Origin: Bacillus tequilensis KCTC 13622
GTDB lineage: Bacteria; Bacillota; Bacilli; Bacillales; Bacillaceae
Reading direction: 5' to 3'
DNA: 64,000 nt
Assembly: GCF_000507145.1 (NCBI RefSeq)
Contig: NZ_AYTO01000007.1
Location: 248,001 to 312,000, forward strand
Within the stretch, counting starts at the first letter, position 1. Every line of letters starts with the position of its first letter. Positions 57,710 through 64,000 of the stretch are shown here, piece by piece. The notes below the pieces were generated by a model. It saw only the letters and a list, made by a program, of their open reading frames with translations. It was not told the origin of the DNA and searched no databases. Made by a program: the position numbers and the translations under genes.

Positions 57710-58558
57710 TTTTGGTATGCGAATCGTTAATTGAATATATTCTTCAAATTCTTCTTCTTCCGTATTCAATTTTACACCGCTGTCTTCAACCATTGATAGT
57801 GACTGGCGAATCGTGTTCATTGCAATTCTTGTATCTCTGCTGAACGCTTTGCGCCTTGGCTTTGGTTTTCTCTGACCCTGCTCCAGCATTTTCACCACGC
57901 GGTCTTCCGTCTGCTTTACATTTAAGCTTTTCTCAATGATCTCTGTGAGCAGTGTGACTTGGAGCTCAGGCTGTTTCAGCGGAATCAGCGCTCTGGCATG
58001 ACGCTCAGTGATTTTCTTTTCCATTATCGCGTCTTGGATCGGCTGAGGCAGCTTTAATAACCGCAGCTTATTCGCAATGGTGGACTGTCCTTTTCCTAAA
58101 CGCTGTGCGAGTGCTTCTTGTGTTAAGTCATGCAGTTCAAGAAGCCGAGCATAGGCATGCGCTTCCTCAATAGAAGACAGCTCTTCCCGCTGCAAGTTTT
58201 CAATCAACGCCACAGAAGCGGTTTCCGTATCGGAAAAATCCTTAATAATTGCCGGAATCTTCTCCCACTCGAGCGATTGCACCGCTCTCCAGCGTCTTTC
58301 ACCTGCAATGAGTTCGTATTGGCCTTCTTCATCTGTATGCCTAACAACAATCGGCTGAATAATGCCGTGTGTATGAATGGTCATTGCTAACTCTTTGATT
58401 TTTTCATCTGAGAAAATGGTGCGTGGCTGAAAACGGTTGGGAACGATAGCATTTACCGGTATTTCCAGAATCTCTTCTTTGTTTGTCTCATGTTCAGCAA
58501 TCTCCGGTTCCTGTTCCTTCTCACCAAGCCCGAAGAAACGAGAGAATGAATGCTTCAT
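57707..58558 (-). CDS. noc: nucleoid occlusion protein Noc (YyaA)
   Basis: 283 residues, ParB paralogue. The N-terminus [12 protein letters not shown] is an amphipathic membrane-binding helix, unlike ParB. CTP-binding region [18 protein letters not shown] with GERRWRA, then [23 protein letters not shown]. It binds NBS sites (consensus ATTTCCCGGGAAAT) and bars Z-ring assembly over DNA. No NBS of that consensus was found in this window. Confidence 0.96.
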   Translation of the reverse strand: MKHSFSRFFGLGEKEQEPEIAEHETNKEEILEIPVNAIVPNRFQPRTIFSDEKIKELAMTIHTHGIIQPIVVRHTDEEGQYELIAGERRWRAVQSLEWEKIPAIIKDFSDTETASVALIENLQREELSSIEEAHAYARLLELHDLTQEALAQRLGKGQSTIANKLRLLKLPQPIQDAIMEKKITERHARALIPLKQPELQVTLLTEIIEKSLNVKQTEDRVVKMLEQGQRKPKPRRKAFSRDTRIAMNTIRQSLSMVEDSGVKLNTEEEEFEEYIQLTIRIPK

Positions 58559-58679
58559 GTACCTACACCACCTTTAAAAACTGCCATTTTTATAATTCTA
58601 TTTTCTCATGGTTTTTCCTGCTGTACATCCATCAATTTTGATGAAAATATGATGGTATTGTCATAACAGGCTGTCTAAA

Positions 58680-59399
58680 TTACCCTTCAATTGGCGATTT
58701 ATTAGGAGTTCCCGGTTTTCTTGGATACTTCTTAGGTGTATTTTTTATCTTCCGTATCACCATAATATTACGATCGCTTTCTTCAATAGGCAGCTTAAAG
58801 GAATGGATATTCTCAAGTTCTCCTCCAAGCGTTGTGATCGCTTTTTTGCCGGCATCCAGCTCTTCTTGGGCTGATGCCGCTTTTAAAGCCACAAATAAAC
58901 CGTTTTTCTTCACTAAAGGCAAGCAAAGTTCACTTAAAACAGATAATCTTGCAACCGCTCGTGCTGTCACAATATCATAGCTTTCCCGCACGTCTTTCCG
59001 TTGTCCGAATGTTTCAGCTCTGTCATGGCAGAATGTCGTATTCTCCAGCTGCAAAGCCTCAGATAACTTCTCTAAAAACGTAATCCGTTTGTTTAGTGAA
59101 TCCACGATTGTGACATGAAGATGCGGAAAGCATATTTTAATCGGCAGACTCGGAAAACCCGCTCCCGCTCCGACATCACAAATCGTGTTCACTTGATTGA
59201 AGTCGACGTAAAAAGCGGCTGTAATGGAATCATAAAAATGTTTAAGGTACACTTCTTTTTTCTCTGTAATAGAAGTCAGATTGATTTTTTCGTTCCATTC
59301 AACCAGCATGTCGTAATACAGCTCAAATTGTTCCAGCTGACGGGGAGAAAGGGAAATCCCTTTTTCCGCCAAACCAGAAGTGAATTCTTCAATATTCAT
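58680..59399 (-). CDS. rsmG: 16S rRNA (guanine-527 N7) methyltransferase RsmG (GidB)
   Basis: 239 residues. SAM-binding motif [17 protein letters not shown], then [17 protein letters not shown] and [12 protein letters not shown]. It methylates G527 of 16S rRNA; loss gives low-level streptomycin resistance. Starts 13 bp after mnmG in the same operon. Confidence 0.96.
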   Translation of the reverse strand: MNIEEFTSGLAEKGISLSPRQLEQFELYYDMLVEWNEKINLTSITEKKEVYLKHFYDSITAAFYVDFNQVNTICDVGAGAGFPSLPIKICFPHLHVTIVDSLNKRITFLEKLSEALQLENTTFCHDRAETFGQRKDVRESYDIVTARAVARLSVLSELCLPLVKKNGLFVALKAASAQEELDAGKKAITTLGGELENIHSFKLPIEESDRNIMVIRKIKNTPKKYPRKPGTPNKSPIEG

Positions 59400-59412
59400 G
59401 CCGTCATCCTTT

Positions 59413-61299
59413 CTATTCGGCTATCTTCGCAATGCGTCCCTGCTCTAAATACACCAATAGAATTGAAATGTCCGCCGGGTTTACGCCGGAAATGCGGGAA
59501 GCTTGGGCAACAGACAAAGGCCGCACGTTTTTCAGCTTTTGACGCGCCTCAGTCGCGATCCCTTTAATGGCGTCATAATCAATTCGATCCGGAATTTTTT
59601 TATTTTCCATCTTTTTCAGTTTTTCCACTTGCTGAAGAGATTTTTCAATATATCCTTCATATTTCACTTGGATTTCAACTTGTTCTGCCACGTCTTGCGG
59701 AACCGGCACTTCTGGCGGCGCCAGTTTAGTAACAGTTTCGTAATTCATTTCAGGACGTTTCATCAAGTCTGTGCCGCGAACTCCGTCTTTCAATTCGCTT
59801 CCGCCAAGAGAACGGATATATTCTTGGTTTTCCGGAGACGGCTTGATAATCACAGAATACAGACGTTTTCTCTCCGCTTCAATCGCTGCTTTTTTCTTCT
59901 CGAAAGCTGCATAGCGCTCGTCAGAAATTAATCCAATGCGGTGTCCGATTTCTGTCAGGCGCAAATCAGCATTGTCATGGCGGAGAAGCAATCTGTATTC
60001 AGCGCGTGATGTCAAAAGACGATATGGCTCATTGGTTCCTTTTGTCACAAGGTCATCAATCAGAACACCAATGTAGGCGTCAGAACGGCTTAAAATTACT
60101 TCTTCTTTTCCAAGCGCTTTTCGTCCTGCATTGATTCCCGCCATAATGCCTTGTCCCGCAGCTTCCTCATAACCGGATGTTCCGTTAATTTGGCCTGCAG
60201 TGTAAAGGTTGGTAATTTTTTTGGTTTCAAGTGTCGGCCAGAGCTGTGTCGGTACGATCGCATCATACTCGATTGCATAGCCGGCTCTCATCATTTGCAC
60301 ATTTTCAAGTCCAGGGATCGTTGCAAGCATTCTTTGCTGTACATCTTCTGGAAGACTTGTAGATAACCCTTGGACATAGACTTCCTGCGTATTTCTGCCT
60401 TCCGGCTCAAGGAAGATTTGGTGACGCGGTTTATCATTAAAACGGACAACTTTATCCTCAATAGATGGGCAGTATCGCGGGCCTGTACCTTTGATCATAC
60501 CGGAATACATCGGTGAACGGTGCAGGTTGCTGTCAATAATCTCATGTGTTTCAGGGCTTGTATATGTTAGCCAGCAAGGGAGCTGATCAGTGATATATTC
60601 CACTGTTTCATATGAGAAAGCGCGAGGCACCTCATCTCCAGGCTGAATTTCCGTTTTGCTGTAATCAATCGTGTCGCTTTTAACGCGAGGCGGCGTACCT
60701 GTTTTAAAACGAACAAGGTCAAAGCCAAGCTCCTCCAAATGCTCAGAAAGCTTAATAGAAGGCTGTTGGTTATTCGGGCCGCTTGAGTAAGACAGATCGC
60801 CAAGAATGATCTGTCCTCTTAAATAGGTCCCTGTCGTCATGACAACTGCTTTCGCACGATAATGCGCGCCGGTTTGTGTAATCACACCGCGGCATTCGCC
60901 GTCTTCAACGATCAGCCGCTCCACAATTCCTTGCAGCAATGTTAAGTTTGGTTCTTTTTCAAGTGTATTTTTCATTTCGTGCTGATATTGGAATTTGTCT
61001 GCTTGCGCACGCAATGCACGGACCGCAGGACCTTTTCCAGTATTCAGCATTCTCATTTGAATGTGCGTTTTATCGATGTTTCTGCCCATTTCTCCGCCGA
61101 GCGCGTCAATTTCGCGGACGACAATCCCTTTTGCAGGGCCGCCGACAGACGGATTACATGGCATAAATGCAACCATATCTAAGTTGATGGTCAAGACAAG
61201 CGTTTTGGCGCCTTGGCGTGCTGATGCGAGGGCAGCCTCAACACCGGCATGCCCGGCGCCAATCACAATCACATCGTATTGGCCTGCTTCATACCCCAT
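59413..61299 (-). CDS. mnmG: tRNA uridine-34 carboxymethylaminomethyl enzyme MnmG (GidA)
   Basis: 628 residues. FAD-binding [17 protein letters not shown] (12-28), FAD-domain signature [27 protein letters not shown], and a C-terminal helical part that binds tRNA and MnmE. With MnmE it installs cmnm5 on U34 of certain tRNAs. It follows mnmE by 19 bp; the order mnmE-mnmG-rsmG is conserved at bacterial origins. Confidence 0.97.
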   Translation of the reverse strand: MGYEAGQYDVIVIGAGHAGVEAALASARQGAKTLVLTINLDMVAFMPCNPSVGGPAKGIVVREIDALGGEMGRNIDKTHIQMRMLNTGKGPAVRALRAQADKFQYQHEMKNTLEKEPNLTLLQGIVERLIVEDGECRGVITQTGAHYRAKAVVMTTGTYLRGQIILGDLSYSSGPNNQQPSIKLSEHLEELGFDLVRFKTGTPPRVKSDTIDYSKTEIQPGDEVPRAFSYETVEYITDQLPCWLTYTSPETHEIIDSNLHRSPMYSGMIKGTGPRYCPSIEDKVVRFNDKPRHQIFLEPEGRNTQEVYVQGLSTSLPEDVQQRMLATIPGLENVQMMRAGYAIEYDAIVPTQLWPTLETKKITNLYTAGQINGTSGYEEAAGQGIMAGINAGRKALGKEEVILSRSDAYIGVLIDDLVTKGTNEPYRLLTSRAEYRLLLRHDNADLRLTEIGHRIGLISDERYAAFEKKKAAIEAERKRLYSVIIKPSPENQEYIRSLGGSELKDGVRGTDLMKRPEMNYETVTKLAPPEVPVPQDVAEQVEIQVKYEGYIEKSLQQVEKLKKMENKKIPDRIDYDAIKGIATEARQKLKNVRPLSVAQASRISGVNPADISILLVYLEQGRIAKIAE

Positions 61300-61318
61300 G
61301 ATTCTAGTCCTCCTTTTA

Positions 61319-62698
61319 TTATTTTCCTAAACAGAATTGTGAAAAGAGCTGATCAATTAAGCTTTCGTGGACAGAATCTCCGATGATTTCGCCCAAAAGC
61401 TCCCAGCATCTTGTAAGGTCGATTTGCACCATGTCGATCGGGACATCCTGTTCGATGCCGCTAAGCGCATCTTCAATGGCGCCTTTTGCTTGCTGTAATA
61501 TAGAAATATGACGTGTATTGCTGACATAAGTCAGATCTCCGCTTTCAATGGCACCCGTGTAGAACAGCGATTGAATCGCTTCTTCCAGATCATTGACGCC
61601 TTCCTCTTTTAAAAGAGATGTCGTAACAACAGGACGTCCATTGGCAAGCTCACGGACACGCTCGCTGTCAATCTTCGCCTCAAGGTCAGTCTTATTCATA
61701 ATCACGATAACGTCCATGCCCTCAACGGCTTCAAAAAGCTTCACGTCTTCTTCAGAAAGCTCTTCACTATAATTAAGCACAAGTAAAATCAGGTCCGCTT
61801 CCTTTAGAACCTGACGAGAACGTTCAACACCGATTCGTTCAACAATATCCTCTGTTTCACGAATACCTGCTGTATCAACCAGACGAAGCGGAACGCCTCT
61901 TACATTCACGTATTCCTCAATAACATCCCGAGTCGTTCCGGGGATATCGGTTACAATGGCTTTTGCCTCATGAACAAGGCTGTTCAGAAGAGATGATTTC
62001 CCTACATTCGGCCGGCCGATAATGACAGTTGAAAGACCCTCACGCAAAATTTTCCCTTGCTCTGACGTCCTCAGCAGCGCCTCAATTTCTTTTTTCACGG
62101 CGGTTGCCTTTTCAACCAAAAGCTGATGTGTCATTTCCTCTACATCATCGTACTCCGGATAATCGATATTCACCTCAACATGAGCCAGTGTTTCTAAAAG
62201 CTCGCCGCGCAAACGGCGCACCAAAGCAGAAAGCCGCCCTTCCATTTGATTCATGGCGACATTCATTGCCCGGTCTGTTTTCGCTCTGATTAAGTCCATA
62301 ACCGCTTCCGCCTGTGAAAGATCGATTCGGCCGTTTAAAAACGCGCGTTTCGTAAATTCACCCGGCTCTGCAAGTCTCGCTCCCTCTCTCAATGCAAGCT
62401 GAAGCACTTGGTTCACAGTCACAATTCCCCCGTGACAGTTAATTTCAATGACGTCTTCCCGCGTAAAAGTTCTCGGTGCTTTTAACACTGATACCATTAC
62501 TTCCTCAACGACACGATCCGAAGGTCTGTCTACGATATGACCATAATGAATCGTATGTGAATCAACCGAACTGAGTGTTTTCCCCTTCGGTCCTTTATAA
62601 ATTTTATCTGCGATTTGAATGGCTTCTGGTCCGCTCAACCGTACAATCGCAATCGCGCCTTCTCCCATCGGAGTGGAAATTGCTGCAATTGTATCCAT
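61319..62698 (-). CDS. mnmE: tRNA modification GTPase MnmE (TrmE/ThdF)
   Basis: 459 residues. N-terminal formyl-THF-binding domain (1-118), helical domain, and an inserted G domain (about 220-380): [35 protein letters not shown]. The protein ends FCLGK with the conserved Cys. Acts with MnmG. ATG 62698 follows AGAGAGGTG; the three codons upstream are not used. Confidence 0.97.
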   Translation of the reverse strand: MDTIAAISTPMGEGAIAIVRLSGPEAIQIADKIYKGPKGKTLSSVDSHTIHYGHIVDRPSDRVVEEVMVSVLKAPRTFTREDVIEINCHGGIVTVNQVLQLALREGARLAEPGEFTKRAFLNGRIDLSQAEAVMDLIRAKTDRAMNVAMNQMEGRLSALVRRLRGELLETLAHVEVNIDYPEYDDVEEMTHQLLVEKATAVKKEIEALLRTSEQGKILREGLSTVIIGRPNVGKSSLLNSLVHEAKAIVTDIPGTTRDVIEEYVNVRGVPLRLVDTAGIRETEDIVERIGVERSRQVLKEADLILLVLNYSEELSEEDVKLFEAVEGMDVIVIMNKTDLEAKIDSERVRELANGRPVVTTSLLKEEGVNDLEEAIQSLFYTGAIESGDLTYVSNTRHISILQQAKGAIEDALSGIEQDVPIDMVQIDLTRCWELLGEIIGDSVHESLIDQLFSQFCLGK

Positions 62699-62798
62699 GC
62701 TGTTCACCTCTCTTTACTTAACCTATCATCTATATAAAAAAATGTTTATTATGCCAAAACTAAAAGATAACATAGTTTGGTTCGAAGTGGAAGATTTG

Positions 62799-62894
62799 TT
62801 ATCCACAGAATTAGAAATTCGTCCCCTATTACTTTAACTTATCCACATGTGAATAACAATTAATTTTATTTCCTGAACTTCCTTTTTATCAACA
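62799..62894. other. DnaA-box cluster between jag and mnmE
   Basis: Perfect TTATCCACA at 62799-62807 and 62839-62847. An inverted TGTGAATAA directly touches the second at 62848-62856, and TTATCAACA is at 62886-62894. In total two perfect and two one-off boxes in 96 bp. A DnaA-binding cluster in the jag-thdF gap is known in B. subtilis as I recall, where it titrates DnaA. It may also act in jag/mnmE transcription. Confidence 0.8.
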
Positions 62895-62967
62895 GGATAC
62901 ACCTAAAAAGAAAAAACTTAAACGGCAAAAGCTTGATATTACTAGGAAAAATAGCTTTTTATCAAAC

Positions 62968-63006
62968 AAAAAAACCGAAATCCGCTTTTTACCGGACTTC
63001 GGTTTT
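62968..63006 (-). terminator. jag terminator
   Basis: AAAACCGAAATCCG / CGGACTTCGGTTTT with an A/T loop and a U-run on the minus strand, right after jag. Confidence 0.88.
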
Positions 63007-63009
63007 ATG

Positions 63010-63636
63010 CTATCTTTTATGGGAAATAACGATATGGCGATTTTCGCCTTCACCCATTGAATACGTTTTGATCTGGTGGTTTGCATATCCAGAAAGAGTA
63101 TCATGTATGATTTTTCTTTCACTGGACGGCATAGGTTCAAGCTGAACTGCTTTTTTCGTTTTCAAAACCTGATCTGCTAGCCTGATGGCCAGCTGGCTCA
63201 GTGTATCTTTTCTTTTCAAACGATAGTTTTCTGCATCCACCGTCACATTTTTATATTGGCCCGGATAACGGTTAAGGACAAGCTGAGTCAAAGTTTCAAG
63301 GGCATTTAAGGTTTGTCCTCTTTTCCCAATCAACAATGCCGCTTTTTCACCTGTTATATGGAAACTCACTGTCTTTTTGCCTTCTCGAACAGTCACATCA
63401 GACTCCCCGGCAATCGCTTCGGCAATCGTTTGAAGATAAGACCTCGTTTGCTGAATCGGATCAATCTTTTCAACCAGCTTTACGACCGCCGGTTTTTTAC
63501 CGAAAATACCGAGAAACCCTTTGCTTCCCTCTTCAATAACGGTAATTTCCACCTTATCCTTCGTTAATTCCAGCTCTTGCAATCCGGACTGTACTGCTTC
63601 ATCGACATTTCGCCCTGCAGCAGTCACATTCCTCAC
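63010..63636 (-). CDS. jag: RNA-binding protein Jag (KhpB)
   Basis: 208 residues in three parts: Jag_N at 1-50 ([21 protein letters not shown]), KH domain at about 60-135 with [18 protein letters not shown], and R3H at about 145-205 ([23 protein letters not shown]). Pairs with KhpA and binds many RNAs; affects cell elongation in other Firmicutes. Overlaps spoIIIJ by 4 bp. Confidence 0.95.
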   Translation of the reverse strand: MRNVTAAGRNVDEAVQSGLQELELTKDKVEITVIEEGSKGFLGIFGKKPAVVKLVEKIDPIQQTRSYLQTIAEAIAGESDVTVREGKKTVSFHITGEKAALLIGKRGQTLNALETLTQLVLNRYPGQYKNVTVDAENYRLKRKDTLSQLAIRLADQVLKTKKAVQLEPMPSSERKIIHDTLSGYANHQIKTYSMGEGENRHIVISHKR

Positions 63637-64000
63637 TTTTTCTTTCCTCCGGCTTTTTGCGGTTCCGGATTCTTTTTAATGTCTGGTCCTTTAATGAGGA
63701 AAGTTTGCGCAATCATAAATAAGTTACCGACTACCCAATAAAGAGAAAGTGCCGCCGGGAAGTTGATTGCAAATACGATAATCATAATCGGCATAATCCA
63801 AAGCATCATCGCCATTTGCGGATTTTGCTGCGCATTGCCCGCCATCATCAGTTTTTGCTGAACAAATGTAGCAACACCGGCAACGATAGGAAGAATATAG
63901 TAAGGATCTTTTTCCCCTAAGTCAAACCATAAGAAACTATGCTCTGAAATCGCCTGTGTTCTCATAATCGCATGATAGAACCCAATTAAAATCGGCATCT
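63633..64000 (-). CDS. spoIIIJ: membrane insertase SpoIIIJ/YidC1 (N-terminal part off the window)
   Basis: The last 122 codons of a YidC/Oxa1 insertase: [60 protein letters not shown] and the basic tail KAGGKKK. In B. subtilis it inserts membrane proteins and is needed for sigma-G activation with SpoIIIA. The gene runs off the right edge toward rnpA-rpmH-dnaA. Confidence 0.95.
   Translation of the reverse strand, partial: MPILIGFYHAIMRTQAISEHSFLWFDLGEKDPYYILPIVAGVATFVQQKLMMAGNAQQNPQMAMMLWIMPIMIIVFAINFPAALSLYWVVGNLFMIAQTFLIKGPDIKKNPEPQKAGGKKK

Noticed and set aside
57707..58558. A Noc-binding site (ATTTCCCGGGAAAT) near noc
   Set aside because: No match to the consensus was found by reading; CCCGGG at 16180, 27515, 32839 and 41135 lacks the flanking TTT/AAA.

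Overview
The window is a piece of a Bacillus subtilis-group chromosome just left of the replication origin. The gene order walRKHIJ-htrC / tRNAs / purA / dnaC / rplI-gdpP / cotF / ppaC ... exoA / rpsF-ssbA-rpsR / ychF / parAB / noc / rsmG-mnmG-mnmE / jag-spoIIIJ is the classic order of B. subtilis 168, and the proteins I recognise are nearly the same as those of 168. It is not 168 itself. Judged from memory of 168, genes such as yycA, yybI-yybN, yybC, yyaP-yyaR and yyaM-yyaN are missing or replaced, and several accessory genes are new. On the strand given, most core genes point left, as expected for genes transcribed away from oriC.

Region 1 (1-29.7 kb): the WalRK cell-wall two-component operon with a parS site inside walK; four tRNA genes; purA with a PurR box; dnaC; small yyc genes; rplI-gdpP (c-di-AMP phosphodiesterase); the spore coat gene cotF with a second parS; the Mn-dependent pyrophosphatase ppaC; and an Mn2+-type (yybP-ykoY) riboswitch left in front of an eroded yybP. 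At 20.8-22.9 kb lies a compact leftward cluster of five small GerP-type spore proteins plus an Hsp20-family protein, with a sigma-K-like promoter. I do not recall this cluster from 168. The yybH-yybA and yyaTS genes follow.

Region 2 (29.7-43 kb) is the variable part. It holds tet(L) with its regulatory leader peptide, a divergent pair made of an MmyB-like HTH regulator and a stand-alone FabF-type ketosynthase, and then a visibly A+T-rich 7-kb island. The island is bracketed by two copies of the 5' end of yyaL: a decayed one at 33.85-34.04 kb, and the real yyaL at 40.97 kb, which is itself broken by a 20-bp insertion at its CxxC motif. It carries a membrane-anchored S12 serine hydrolase, three very small proteins, a VTT/DedA membrane protein, an OmpR-type two-component system and a COG3963-like methyltransferase. 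The same 16-bp palindrome lies upstream of both island transcription units, so the response regulator probably controls both.

Region 3 (43-64 kb) is core chromosome: transport and metabolism genes (yyaK, yyaJ, maa, yyaH), the LacI-type regulator ccpB, exoA, the S6-Ssb-S18 operon with a leader RNA, ychF, yyaE, sporulation genes yyaD and yyaC, parAB with a perfect parS, noc, rsmG-mnmG-mnmE, a DnaA-box cluster, jag, and the 3' part of spoIIIJ at the right edge. Chromosome organisation signals (three parS sites, parAB, noc, DnaA boxes) run through the whole window.

No rRNA, CRISPR array, prophage, integrase or recognisable insertion sequence was seen.
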